Below are positions 48,985 to 59,218 of a DNA stretch of 64,000 nt, one piece after another; the first letter of the stretch is position 1, and the number at the start of each line of letters is the position of its first letter. This DNA comes from Sorangium aterium. GTDB lineage: Bacteria; Myxococcota_A; Polyangia; Polyangiales; Polyangiaceae. The notes beneath the pieces were generated by a model. The model did not search any database and had not been told where the DNA came from. It saw nothing but the letters and a program-made list of their open reading frames with translations. The DNA lies in NCBI RefSeq assembly GCF_028368935.1, contig NZ_JAQNDK010000001.1, positions 3,472,001 to 3,536,000 on the forward strand, read 5' to 3'. Made by a program: the position numbers and the translations under genes.

Positions 48985-49140
48985 CGGCGCGCAGCTCACC
49001 GCACATGGGGCGCAGCGCACGGCACACAGCACAGCTCGCGGCACATCCGGCAGAGCTCGCGGCACACAGCGCAGCTCGCGGCACACAGCGCAGCTCGCGG
49101 CACATCCGGCAGAGCTCGCGGCACACAGCGCAGCTCGCAG
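48985..49140. repeat. Tandem repeats of a 19-21 base GC-rich unit
   Basis: Units of the form CAGCTCGCGGCACACAGCG (19 bases) alternate with CAGAGCTCGCGGCACATCCGG (21 bases). At least six units occur, with two copies of the larger arrangement about 80 bases apart. The array ends at the stop codon of the aminopeptidase-like gene. There are no unique spacers, so it is not CRISPR. Confidence 0.75.
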
Positions 49141-49142
49141 GG

Positions 49143-50258
49143 CTACTTGCAGCCGGCCTGAATCAACGGCTCGACCACCCCGGCGATGTTCTCTTGGGGC
49201 GCGGAGAACCTGTGGCGCTCGAGCTTCCGCAATGCGCCCAGGAACCTCGGCCAGCTGCCACCGCAGGTCGCGAGCAGCGCCCGGAGCTCCGGAGTCCCCG
49301 AGTTGTAGACACGGAACTGCACGAGCGACGCGTTGTTGATCGGACGGCGCGCGCCGATGTCGGCCTTGAGCCGCGCCAGCACCGCGTCCTTCTCGGCCCG
49401 CTTCTCGGCGTCGGGCGCCGCGGACGCATACAGCCGATTGAGGTGGACGTAGGCCGCGTGCAGCGCGCGCGTCCGCACCTCGCTCCTCTCCAGCTCCCTC
49501 ATGTAGGCCGTCTTCTCCGCGGAGAAGGGGCCCACCCGCTCGTCCAGGTAGAGCTTGGTGAGCTCGTCCCCGACGAAGCTCGCAAGGCTCTCGTTCAACC
49601 TCGTCTGCCCCTTCACGTACAGCGTCGCGTGCAGCGACTCGTGGAGCACCACGTTGGCGAGATCGCCGAGCGCCTCGTCCCCGTCCGAGATCATCGTGGA
49701 CAGGACCGGATCCTCGAGCCAGCCGAGCGTCGAGTAGGCGCCCGCCGGACGCACGTCGACGTCCCAGCCGGCCGCCTTGAGCGGCGCCGCGAACGCCTTG
49801 GCATCCTGGAGATGGAACCACCCCATGTAGGGGACGGTACCCACGATAGGAAAACTCCATGTCTTCGAGCGGAACCGGAGCGGCTCACACGCGCTCACCA
49901 CCCAGACCGCGGCTGGGCGATCGAGCTCGACATACGTCCTGTAATTGCCGGTCGGGGTCAGCCCGTGGCGCTCACCGAAGCGCTTGATGTGCGGGACCTC
50001 GCGCAGCAGCGCGCGCGTCCGCCACGGCTTGCGGGCGTCGAAGGCGGCGTCCTCGAGCGACTCGGCGCGCCAGGCCATCGAGAGCTGGCCGGCGCCCGCC
50101 TGCGCGATGTAGCGGGCCTGTGTACACGATGCGAGCAGGAGACAGAGCGCGACGAGCCCCGCGGCGGCGCAGACCATGCGCGCCGCGGAGCGAGGGCGCG
50201 ACACGGACCACGAGGGCGCGGCGCCGCGACGGGCGCTGGCCGCAAGCCTTTCGCTCAT
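49143..50258 (-). CDS. Putative aminopeptidase lipoprotein (PF10023-like)
   Basis: A 371-aa protein with a long basic N-region, a hydrophobic core and lipobox (LVALCLLLASC, Cys at about residue 45). The mature part has the zinc-peptidase motif HESLHATLYVKG (HExxH) followed by RLNESLASFVGDE, where NE supplies the third ligand, as in the putative aminopeptidase family PF10023. The start at 50258 has AGAGG touching the ATG; the in-frame ATG at 50177 would give a more standard signal peptide and is a real alternative. Expected in the envelope. The substrate is unknown. It is separated from the CFA synthase gene by about 100 bases on the same strand. Confidence 0.78.
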   Translation of the reverse strand: MSERLAASARRGAAPSWSVSRPRSAARMVCAAAGLVALCLLLASCTQARYIAQAGAGQLSMAWRAESLEDAAFDARKPWRTRALLREVPHIKRFGERHGLTPTGNYRTYVELDRPAAVWVVSACEPLRFRSKTWSFPIVGTVPYMGWFHLQDAKAFAAPLKAAGWDVDVRPAGAYSTLGWLEDPVLSTMISDGDEALGDLANVVLHESLHATLYVKGQTRLNESLASFVGDELTKLYLDERVGPFSAEKTAYMRELERSEVRTRALHAAYVHLNRLYASAAPDAEKRAEKDAVLARLKADIGARRPINNASLVQFRVYNSGTPELRALLATCGGSWPRFLGALRKLERHRFSAPQENIAGVVEPLIQAGCK

Positions 50259-50360
50259 CCTCTAGCTGATAGCTGGCCGCGCGTGCTTAACAAGCTCTTC
50301 CGCGCAGAGGACGCGCGTCCCGCGCGTGCCGGTGGGGCGCGCGGGGGCGCGCCCCACCGA

Positions 50361-51707
50361 TCAGGACGGCAGCGCCGCCCCCCACGAACTGAGCTGCACG
50401 GCCGGGACGATCGGCGCGCGTTCCCGTAGAGAGGGCTCCTCCGTGGCATAGAGGGGCTCGCGTGCGAGCGGGTAGTCGCGCGGCGCCCCGTTCGACAGCA
50501 CCATCTGGATGGCGCCCAGGTGCCCGCTGCGGAACGCGGCGGCCGCGCACGCGAGATAGAACTCCCACGTCCTCATGAAGGCGCCGTCGAAGCCGGTGAC
50601 CCGCTCGATCTTCTCCCTGTTCTCCAGGAAGTTACGGCGCCAGCAGCGCGCCGTGAGCGCGGAGTGGCGCCGCAGGTTCTCCGCGTCGAGCACGTCGAGG
50701 CCGCGCGTCGAGGCGCGCGTCGCCATCCCGTCGAGCGAAGGAGGCCAGTACCCCGGGAAGATGTGCTTTTGCAGGAAGGGGTCAGTCCGCGACGACTCCT
50801 GCTCTCTCGTGACGCTCTCGAGCACGCACACGCCGCCCGGGGCGAGCAGCGCCTTCACCCTGTCATAGAACACCTCGATACGTCGCTCGCCGGCATGGCA
50901 CATCGAGCCCAGGGAGACGAGCCGGTCCCACCGCGGCTCGTCCTCGAGCTCGTCGCAGCTCATCACGCGGACCTCGACCGGGAGCCGCCGCGCCGCCGCC
51001 TGCTCGCGGATGTACCTCGCCTGGTTCTCGCAAAGGGTGATACCGAGGCACTGCACCCCGTACGCCTCCGCGGCGTGGAACATGAGGTGCCCCCACCCGC
51101 AGCCGAGATCCACGAGCCGGTGCCCGCGCCGGAGCGCGAGCTTCCGCGCGACGAGGGAGATCTTGTGCGCCTGCGCGTCGTCGAGCGTCTCGCCCGGAGA
51201 GCTGAAGTAACCGCACGACGTCTGGAGGCGCCTGTCCAGGTAAAGAGGATAAAAGTCGTTGCCTAGCCCATAGTGACGCTCGACGGCGAGCCTCTCGCGC
51301 TTCGCCGCCCCGGAGAGCAGCCCGAGCCGGAGCGCGTCGAGCACGCCCGAGAGGCCGCGGTCGAACGACGACGGCGCGGGCACGAGGCGCGGCAGGCGCG
51401 CCTCCACGGACCGAGCGAGCTGGAACAGGCCGGCGAGCGAGTCCTCGAGATCTCCCTCGAACGTGACCTCGCGCCGGACATATGCCTCACCGAGGCCGAG
51501 CGTGCCCCGGAACGCCGTCTCGCAGAGCGACCGACGCGTCCTGAACGTCACGGAGAACTCGGGCGCGCCCGCGCCGAAGCGCAGCCGCTCGCCGCCCCAG
51601 AAGCGCAGCTCGAACGGGGTCCCGCCGTGGCGCTCCAGCAGGCGCGACGCCGCTTCCTTGAACAGACGAGACCACGGCGGCATTTCGCCCTTCCTGACGA
51701 TGAACAT
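50361..51707 (-). CDS. cfa: Cyclopropane-fatty-acyl-phospholipid synthase family protein
   Basis: A 448-aa cytosolic SAM-dependent enzyme, slightly longer than E. coli Cfa (382 aa). The start at 51707 follows GGAGG about 8 nt upstream. The N-terminal ~150 residues form the lipid-binding domain (GLGEAYVRREVTFEGDLEDS). The catalytic half begins ERHYGLGNDFYPLYLD and has RLQTSCGYFSSPGETLDDAQ, the SAM motif LVDLGCGWGHLMFHAAEAYG and QKHIFPGYWPPSL. Family members add a methylene bridge to unsaturated acyl chains in membrane lipids, or carry out related methylations. It probably forms an operon with the downstream lipoprotein gene. Confidence 0.88.
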   Translation of the reverse strand: MFIVRKGEMPPWSRLFKEAASRLLERHGGTPFELRFWGGERLRFGAGAPEFSVTFRTRRSLCETAFRGTLGLGEAYVRREVTFEGDLEDSLAGLFQLARSVEARLPRLVPAPSSFDRGLSGVLDALRLGLLSGAAKRERLAVERHYGLGNDFYPLYLDRRLQTSCGYFSSPGETLDDAQAHKISLVARKLALRRGHRLVDLGCGWGHLMFHAAEAYGVQCLGITLCENQARYIREQAAARRLPVEVRVMSCDELEDEPRWDRLVSLGSMCHAGERRIEVFYDRVKALLAPGGVCVLESVTREQESSRTDPFLQKHIFPGYWPPSLDGMATRASTRGLDVLDAENLRRHSALTARCWRRNFLENREKIERVTGFDGAFMRTWEFYLACAAAAFRSGHLGAIQMVLSNGAPRDYPLAREPLYATEEPSLRERAPIVPAVQLSSWGAALPS

Positions 51708-52215
51708 CGGACCCCCTCCGCGGCCCCCCGGCCGCCCGACGAGCTGACCCGAGCTGCGCTTTCCCGTCAAGCGACATGTCATCCATGCAAATGCCATCAC
51801 AACGAGTCACCGAACGCCCACAGCGGCCGGCGGACACCCCGGACACGCGCTGTCGTCAGGGACAGGAGGAACGCAGTGGCCGGCTCGCTCATAGCACCGT
51901 AGTGGTGTTCGGGAGAGTCCCGACAACATGCTCGCGTGTCCGGGATGTTTCATGTTCCAGACGAAGGAGGGAAATCGGGAAGATGATTCGAATTTCTCCC
52001 TACCTTCCTGGTCGTGTTCCTGGTCGCGTGACGTACCCATCCGCTGTATGCGCTGCACCCCCTCGCGCCCGAAGCGCGCCTGTGCTCCATCCCACCCGGG
52101 AAGCGCTCCGCTCCGTCGCGGTCGGGCGCGCAGCACGCCCTCGCGCCGCTCCCGACCGGCCACGCGCTGCGCTCCCTCGCGGCCGGGGCGCGGTCCGTGG
52201 TACGCAGACCGGCCC
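51708..52215. other. Intergenic region upstream of the urease operon
   Basis: About 500 bases between divergent cfa and ureD. The ureD frame is open far upstream, but its composition (Arg/Ser/Pro-rich, CGCTCC-like repeats at about 52090-52180) looks non-coding. The region must hold the urease promoter; no NikR- or NtrC-type site could be recognised. Confidence 0.5.
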
Positions 52216-53079
52216 GTGGACACGCCCAGCGATCCTCCCGCCGCCCCGCGAGACCCGCCGCCGCCCGCGCGGCGCGCAGGGAAGGCCGGCAGCGGTGAGC
52301 TCGTGTTCACGCGCGTCGGAGCGCGCACCGTGCTCGAGAAGGCGTTCGCCAGGAGCCCGCTCAGGCTGCTCGCTCCGAAGAACCACGGGGAGGCAGCGTG
52401 GGTGTTCGTCGCGAGCTTCGGCGGCGGCCTCGTCGGCGGCGACGAGCTCCACCTCCACGCGCGCGTCGGGCGCGGGGCCGCCGCGCTGCTCAGCACGCAG
52501 GCCTCGACCAAGGTCTACCGCTCGCCCCTCGGCAGCCGCCAGCGCCTCGAGGCCGAGGTCCAGGGAGGCGGGCTCCTCGTCGCGATCCCCGATCCGGTCG
52601 TCTGCTTCGCGGGCTCGCGGTACGAGCAGGACATCGACGTCGCGCTCGCCGACGACGCGTCGCTCGTGCTCGTCGACGCGCTGTCCTCGGGCCGGAGCGC
52701 GCGGGGCGAGCGCTGGGCGTTCGACAGGTACGCGTCGCACATCCGGGTGAGCCGCGGCGGGCGGGCCGCGCTGCTCGACGCGACGCTGCTCGACCCGGCG
52801 CACGGCGCGCTGCCCGAGCGCATGGGGCGCTTCGACGCCCTCGCGACGCTCGTCGCGCTCGGCCCGCGGGCGGCGAGCGCGGCGGAGGCGCTGCTCGCGC
52901 CGCGGCCGCCGCCCGAGCGGCGCGCCGAGCTCGTCGCGTCGGCGAGCCCGCTCCGGGGCGGCGGCGCCGTCGTGCGCGTCGCGGGCACGAGCGTCGAGCG
53001 CGTCGCCGGCTTCCTCCGCGGCGCGCTCGGCTTCCTCGCGGGTGAGCTCGGTGATGATCCGTTCGCACGAAAGTGGTAG
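52216..53079 (+). CDS. ureD: Urease accessory protein UreD (UreH)
   Basis: A protein of about 287 aa. UreD binds the urease apoprotein and, with UreF and UreG, delivers nickel. Motifs include HARVGRGAAALLSTQASTKV, GGGLLVAIPDPVVCFAGSRY and DALSSGRSARGERWAFDRYA, all standard for the family. The exact start is uncertain: GTG 52216 (VDTPSDPP) is chosen because the typical UreD core begins soon after, but its ribosome site is weak and the frame continues upstream. It opens the operon. Confidence 0.85.
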   Translation: MDTPSDPPAAPRDPPPPARRAGKAGSGELVFTRVGARTVLEKAFARSPLRLLAPKNHGEAAWVFVASFGGGLVGGDELHLHARVGRGAAALLSTQASTKVYRSPLGSRQRLEAEVQGGGLLVAIPDPVVCFAGSRYEQDIDVALADDASLVLVDALSSGRSARGERWAFDRYASHIRVSRGGRAALLDATLLDPAHGALPERMGRFDALATLVALGPRAASAAEALLAPRPPPERRAELVASASPLRGGGAVVRVAGTSVERVAGFLRGALGFLAGELGDDPFARKW

Positions 53080-53133
53080 CTTCGCGCCGCGCCGGCGACG
53101 CCGCGGCGTCACCGCGCCGGAGAGAGGGCGAAC

Positions 53134-53834
53134 ATGCACCTTGCGCCTCGTGATCTCGACAAGCTCGTGCTGCACGGCGCGGGCTTCCTCGCCCAGAAGC
53201 GCCTCGCGCGCGGGGTCAGGCTCAACTACCCGGAGGCCGTCGCGCTCATCGCGACGCAGATCCTCGAGCTGATCCGCGACGGCCGCAGCGTCGCCGAGCT
53301 CATGGACGTCGGCCGCCGCCTTCTCGGGCGAGCGCAGGTGATGGCCGGCGTCCCCGAGATGATCGCCGAGGTCCAGGTGGAGGGGACCTTCCCCGACGGG
53401 ACGAAGCTCGTCACCGTCCACCACCCGATCGCGCTCGAGCACGGCGATCTGGCGCTCGCGCTCTACGGCAGCTTCCTCCCCGTGCCCGACCTGTCGCTCT
53501 TCCAGCAGGCAGGCCAGGGCGAGGCGACTGCCGAGCCGGCGCCCGGCGAGGTGCTCGTGAAGCCCGGCGAGATCGAGCTCTCTCCCGGCCGGCGGCGGCT
53601 CTCCCTCCCCGTGAAGAACCTGGGCGACCGGCCGATCCAGGTGGGCAGCCACTACCCGTTCTCGGAGACGAACCGCGCGCTCGAGTTCGACCGCGCGGCG
53701 GCGGCGGGGATGCGGCTCGACATCCCCGCGGGCACCGCGGTCCGCTTCGAGCCGGGCGACGAGAAGACGATCACGCTGGTGCAGGTCGGCCCGCACGGCG
53801 GGGCGGCGCACGCCGCGCCGGAGGAGCAGCAGGC

Positions 53835-53838
<4 letters not shown>
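53134..53838 (+). CDS. ureAB: Fused urease gamma-beta subunit
   Basis: A 234-aa protein joining UreA and UreB. Residues 1-~100 are the gamma subunit ([56 protein letters not shown]). After a ~30-residue linker the beta subunit begins [15 protein letters not shown] and has [20 protein letters not shown] and [15 protein letters not shown]. Similar fusions are known, for example in Helicobacter. The start at 53134 has a GGAGAGAGGG ribosome site. The product assembles with UreC. Its stop overlaps the ureC start (ATGA). Confidence 0.93.
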
Positions 53839-55550
<1,712 letters not shown>

Positions 55551-55600
55551 GGCGGGGAGCTCGTCCTCGGCCGCTCCTCGCCTGCGGGTTCACCCTTCTC

Positions 55601-55640
55601 TCCGTCTGCTGCCGTCTGTCTCCGTCTGCTGCCGTCCGCT
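55601..55640. repeat. 20-bp tandem duplication between ureC and ureF
   Basis: TCCGTCTGCTGCCGTCTGTC (55601-55620) is followed by a copy with two changes (55621-55640), then a decayed third partial unit. It lies just before ureF, which has no clear ribosome site. Confidence 0.75.
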
Positions 55641-55653
55641 TCCATCCGCGCGC

Positions 55654-56316
55654 ATGAACAGGTGGCTCCTCCTCCAGCTCTCCGACTCCGCGTTCCCGGT
55701 CGGAGGGTTCGCGCACTCCGCGGGCCTGGAGGCGGCGGTGCAGCTCGGCGAGGTCGGGCCCGGGAGCGCGCTCTCGTCGTTCATCGCGAACGCTCTCTGG
55801 CAGGTGGGCCTCGGCGCGCTGCCGCTCGTGCGAGCTGCGCACGAGCGCCCGCTCGACATCGCGACCGTCGACGACGCGTGCGACGCCTTCCTCGTGAACC
55901 ACGTCGCGAACCGGGCGAGCCGGACGCAGGGCCGCGCGTTCCTCGCGACGAGCGCGCGCGTCTTCCCCTCCGCCGAGATCCGTCGCCTCGACGCCGCCGT
56001 GCGGGCGCGGGAGGCGCTGGGCCACCACGCGCCGGCGTTCGGCGCGACCCTCGCGGCGCTCGGCGTCCCGCGCCAGGACGCGCAGGCCGTCTACCTGCAC
56101 GCCTCGCTCCGCGGCGTCGTCTCGGCGGCGGTGCGCCTCGGGCTCGTCGGGCCCCTGGAGGCACAGCGACTGCAACTCGAGAGCGCGCCGATCCTCGACG
56201 CCGTGCTCCATGAGTGCGGAGATCACGGTATCGACGAGCTCGCGCAGCCGGCGCCGCTCCTCGATCTCTTCGGGGCCACGCAGGATCGGCTCTACTCGCG
56301 TCTCTTTCAATCGTGA
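55654..56316 (+). CDS. ureF: Urease accessory protein UreF
   Basis: A 220-aa all-helical protein with family motifs LLQLSDSAFPVGGFAHSAGL, TQGRAFLATSARVF and a final segment ILDAVLHECGDHGIDELAQP. UreF forms the UreDFG complex on apo-urease and gates GTP hydrolysis by UreG. No good ribosome site precedes ATG 55654, so translation may rely on coupling or a relaxed start. UreG follows after 9 bases. Confidence 0.92.
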   Translation: MNRWLLLQLSDSAFPVGGFAHSAGLEAAVQLGEVGPGSALSSFIANALWQVGLGALPLVRAAHERPLDIATVDDACDAFLVNHVANRASRTQGRAFLATSARVFPSAEIRRLDAAVRAREALGHHAPAFGATLAALGVPRQDAQAVYLHASLRGVVSAAVRLGLVGPLEAQRLQLESAPILDAVLHECGDHGIDELAQPAPLLDLFGATQDRLYSRLFQS

Positions 56317-56325
56317 GGTGACAGC

Positions 56326-57186
56326 ATGCACGACCCTGGCGATCACGGGCATGGGCACAACGGCCACGGCCACGTTCATGGCCACGACCACGACCACGAC
56401 CACGTTCACGGCCACGTTCACGGCCACGACCACGACCACGACCACGACCACGTTCACGGGGGTGGCCACGGGCACGCGCACGAGCACGGGCACACGCACG
56501 AGCACTGGGCGCATCCGGGGCTCTTCAGCGAGCGGGATGTGCCGAAGGACCGCGATTTCTCGGCGCGGGCGTTCACGGTCGGGATCGGAGGGCCCGTCGG
56601 CAGCGGCAAGACGGCGCTCGTGCTCGCGCTCTGCCGCGCGCTTCGCGACAGGATGCCGCTCGGCGTCGTCACGAACGACATCTTCACCCAGGAGGACGCC
56701 GAGTTCCTGCACCGCAACAAGGCGCTGCCGCCGGAGCGCATCCGCGCGGTGGAGACCGGGGGCTGCCCGCACGCGGCGATCCGCGAGGACATCAGCCACA
56801 ACCTCGTCGCGCTCGACGACCTCATGGATCACGTCGCGCCCGCGCTCCTCATCGTCGAGAGCGGCGGAGACAACCTCGCCGCCCAGTACAGCCGGGAGCT
56901 CGTCGACTACACGATCTATGTGATCGACGTCGCCGGCGGCGACAAGGTGCCGCGCAAGGGCGGACCGGGGATCACGCAGTCGGACCTGCTCGTCATCAAC
57001 AAGACCGATCTCGCTCCGCACGTCGGCGCCGACCTCGGTGTCATGGAGCGGGACGCCCGGAGGATGCGGGGAGACGGGCCGTTCCTGTTCGCGCAGTGCA
57101 ACCGGAGCCAAGGAGTCCCCGAGATCATTGACCACATCCTCTCCGCCATGCGCCGCGCAACCACCACGGCGCCTCCCGCGAAATAG
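56326..57186 (+). CDS. ureG: Urease accessory GTPase UreG with long His-rich N terminus
   Basis: A 286-aa protein, about 80 residues longer than standard UreG. The first 65 residues include 28 His, mostly as GH, DH and VH pairs, encoded by repeated CACGAC/CACGTT hexamers. The GTPase domain has P-loop [30 protein letters not shown], the nickel-binding [29 protein letters not shown] and [10 protein letters not shown]. UreG powers nickel delivery to urease. No ureE lies in the operon, so the His tail may act as the nickel reservoir. GAGG lies about 8 nt upstream of the ATG. Confidence 0.95.
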   Translation: MHDPGDHGHGHNGHGHVHGHDHDHDHVHGHVHGHDHDHDHDHVHGGGHGHAHEHGHTHEHWAHPGLFSERDVPKDRDFSARAFTVGIGGPVGSGKTALVLALCRALRDRMPLGVVTNDIFTQEDAEFLHRNKALPPERIRAVETGGCPHAAIREDISHNLVALDDLMDHVAPALLIVESGGDNLAAQYSRELVDYTIYVIDVAGGDKVPRKGGPGITQSDLLVINKTDLAPHVGADLGVMERDARRMRGDGPFLFAQCNRSQGVPEIIDHILSAMRRATTTAPPAK

Positions 57187-57504
57187 GCCTCTATCGCGCG
57201 CCTCCCGCTGCGAGAAGCGCTCACGCTCCACAGGAGTCGGCATACCGGAGCACATCTGCGCCGGGCGCGCGGCGCTGTCCCCTGTTAAAGGAGGACAGCG
57301 GCAACGCCGCTTCGACTTCCGTTTCGCTGGAATACCGGTTCTATTGGACGGTAGGCGGACTTCGGACGGGTGATAGAGGGCGGGGAGGGCTCCGCCGGGC
57401 GGAGCGACTTCCACCACGACCGCCGCGGTCGCCACGCGATCACGGCAGCGCCGGATGGCGAGGCGGCGCGGCGCACCCCTTGTAGACCAGAGGAGGAGGC
57501 ATCA
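57187..57504. other. Intergenic region after ureG
   Basis: About 318 bases without a gene. A small hairpin (CTGTCC at about 57277 pairing with GGACAG at 57294) lies in the middle and might help termination of the urease transcript. The region presumably also carries the promoter of the receiver-GAF gene; no clear element is seen. Confidence 0.45.
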
Positions 57505-58365
57505 GTGAGCCAGGCCCGACCCCATGTGCTGGTGGTAGACGCCGAGAAGAGGGTCCTCGACAGGCTCGCGCTCGAGCTCAACCAGGGCGGCTTCGACGTC
57601 ACCTGCGCCGAGAGCGGGCTCGCCGCGATCGAGCTCGTCAAGGCGCGCCGCTTCGACCTCGTGGTCGCCGATGTGGGGGCGCTCGGCACGGAGGGCGCCG
57701 GGACCATCGCCGCGCTCAAGGCGCTCGGCCCGGACCTCGAGATCATCGTCGGCGCCCCGTGCTCGAGCGCGAAAGACGCGGTGGAGTGCATCGAGCGCGG
57801 CGCGTACGACATGCTGGAGAAGCCCTACGACATCGAGGACCTGAAGCGGCTGCTCGAGGCGGCGATGCTGCGCACCCACCTCGACGCCGTGGCGGCCGTC
57901 CACCAGGCGAGCGCCGCCCTCGTCGCGTCCCTCTCGCGGGACGACTTCCCCGAGCGCGCCGTGGATCTCGCTGCGAAGGTCGTCTATACGACCTGCGCAG
58001 CGCTCTCCCTCGCGCTCGATCAAGGGGCCGCGCTGTACCAGGCGGCCTCCGGCGCCGAGGTGCCCGCGGCGTTCATCGCTCGGCTCGCCGGGCGCATCGA
58101 GGGCGCGCTCGCGCCCGTCCGCCTGTCCGCCGACGACGCGCCCGATCTGCTCTGTACCGCAGAGGGCGATCGCTTCGGCGCCGCCATCGTCGCGCCGCTC
58201 CGCCTTGGCGAGAGCTCGTTTGGCGGTCTCGTGGTGCTCCGCGACGAGCGCCTGCCGGCGTTCACCAGCCAGGAGGAGCAGGCCATCGGCATCTTCGCAA
58301 TTGAGCTCGCGCTCGCCTTTTACGGCCACAAGGTACGGCGCTCGGTCGGCCCCTGCGCCGCCTGA
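57505..58365 (+). CDS. Response regulator receiver-GAF protein
   Basis: A 286-aa protein; GTG 57505 has AGGAGGAGG about 5 nt upstream. Residues ~5-125 form a CheY-like receiver (VLVVDAEKRVLDRLALEL; phosphoacceptor Asp in FDLVVADVGALG; conserved Lys in MLEKPYD). The usual second acidic residue after the first Asp (DD/DE) is Ala here, and the switch Thr/Ser is Ala-like in VGAPCSS, so phosphorylation may be altered. Residues ~145-275 form a GAF-like domain (FPERAVDLAAKVVYTTC, GAAIVAPLRLGESSFGGLVV). There is no DNA-binding or enzymatic output. It precedes sdhC by about 140 bases but is separated by a hairpin. Confidence 0.8.
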   Translation: MSQARPHVLVVDAEKRVLDRLALELNQGGFDVTCAESGLAAIELVKARRFDLVVADVGALGTEGAGTIAALKALGPDLEIIVGAPCSSAKDAVECIERGAYDMLEKPYDIEDLKRLLEAAMLRTHLDAVAAVHQASAALVASLSRDDFPERAVDLAAKVVYTTCAALSLALDQGAALYQAASGAEVPAAFIARLAGRIEGALAPVRLSADDAPDLLCTAEGDRFGAAIVAPLRLGESSFGGLVVLRDERLPAFTSQEEQAIGIFAIELALAFYGHKVRRSVGPCAA

Positions 58366-58396
58366 CGCCGCGCGCGGCGTGGACACGCGCGCGGCG
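58366..58396 (+). terminator. Hairpin after the receiver-GAF gene
   Basis: A perfect 11-bp stem, CGCCGCGCGCG (58366-58376) pairing with CGCGCGCGGCG (58386-58396), begins directly after the stop codon. No U-tract follows. It probably separates this gene from sdhCAB. Confidence 0.5.
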
Positions 58397-58503
58397 CGCT
58401 CACCCGGGCCGAGATCTGCGGCTGGCGCCCGCAAATTCTTCGGCAATCGAGCTCAAGATTCCCTCTGGCGAACGCGTTCGCACCCCACTAAAGGAGGGGA
58501 GCG

Positions 58504-59199
58504 ATGAGCTCCACCGCTGCACCATCGACTCTCCCCGCCAGGGCCCAGCGCGCCGCGACCTTCTACCGGGATCTCGTCGGGAAGAAGATCGCGATGGCGC
58601 TGAGCGGCGTCATCTTCTTCGGCTTCGTGATCGGCCACCTGGCCGGCAACCTCCAGGTCTTCCTCGGCCGGCAGAAGTTCAACGACTATGCTGCCTTCCT
58701 CCACGGGACGCCCTCCCTGCTGTGGGGGACGCGGATCGTCCTCCTCGCCTCCCTCATCGTCCACGTCTACACGGGCGTGACGCTCGCGCAGCACAGCCGC
58801 GCTGCCCGGCCGGTCCCCTACCAGGTGAAGGGGCAGCGGCGCCCGAACGTCGCCGCGCGCACGATGCTGCTGAGCGGCGGCGTCCTCGGCGCCTTCATCA
58901 TCTATCACCTGCTCCACCTGACGACGGGCACCGTGCACCCCGACTTCGTGGCGCTCGACGCCTACGACAACGTCGTGAAGGCCTTCAGCCCGGGCCCCGC
59001 GGCGATTGCCTACGTCGTGGCGATGGGGCTCCTCGCCCTGCACCTCTACCACGGCGCGTGGAGCATGTTCCAGTCGGTGGGCTTCAACCACCCGCGCTAT
59101 TCGCCGGGGCTCAAGAAGTTCGCCGCCGCGTCGTCGATCCTGCTCTTCGCCGGCTTCTCGTCCATCCCGCTGGCCGTCCTGTTCGGCATCGTCCGCTGA
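58504..59199 (+). CDS. sdhC: Succinate dehydrogenase cytochrome b subunit (SdhC, b558-type)
   Basis: A 231-aa membrane protein with five hydrophobic segments (for example [20 protein letters not shown] and [18 protein letters not shown]). Several His residues sit in or near membrane segments and could ligate two hemes ([31 protein letters not shown]). This single five-helix subunit is typical of di-heme type B enzymes as in Wolinella, Bacteroides and Bacillus, so no separate sdhD is needed. It anchors SdhAB and passes electrons to or from quinone. AAAGGAGG lies about 7 nt before ATG 58504. The SdhA gene follows after 19 bases. Confidence 0.92.
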   Translation: MSSTAAPSTLPARAQRAATFYRDLVGKKIAMALSGVIFFGFVIGHLAGNLQVFLGRQKFNDYAAFLHGTPSLLWGTRIVLLASLIVHVYTGVTLAQHSRAARPVPYQVKGQRRPNVAARTMLLSGGVLGAFIIYHLLHLTTGTVHPDFVALDAYDNVVKAFSPGPAAIAYVVAMGLLALHLYHGAWSMFQSVGFNHPRYSPGLKKFAAASSILLFAGFSSIPLAVLFGIVR

Positions 59200-59218
59200 G
59201 CCCGGAGCGTCCGTCATC

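Larger units (their letters stand above)
47697..49142. other. 1.4-kb non-coding region
   Basis: No supported gene. The left half (about 47.85-48.3 kb) is strongly purine-rich on the plus strand, with many GAAGC and AAGC words and several hairpins (47870-47886; 48003-48023). It ends, read on the minus strand, in an intrinsic terminator. The right end carries tandem repeats. Open frames crossing it (for example a Lys/Arg/Gln-rich one at 47854-48165) have compositions explained by the purine bias. Confidence 0.6.

Noticed and set aside
48985..49140. Possible CRISPR array
   Set aside because: Units are 19-21 bases, directly adjacent, with no unique spacers and no cas genes nearby.
51928..52215. 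Longer N terminus for UreD
   Set aside because: The upstream codons are Arg/Ser/Pro-rich with repeats and do not resemble UreD; the family core starts after about 52290.
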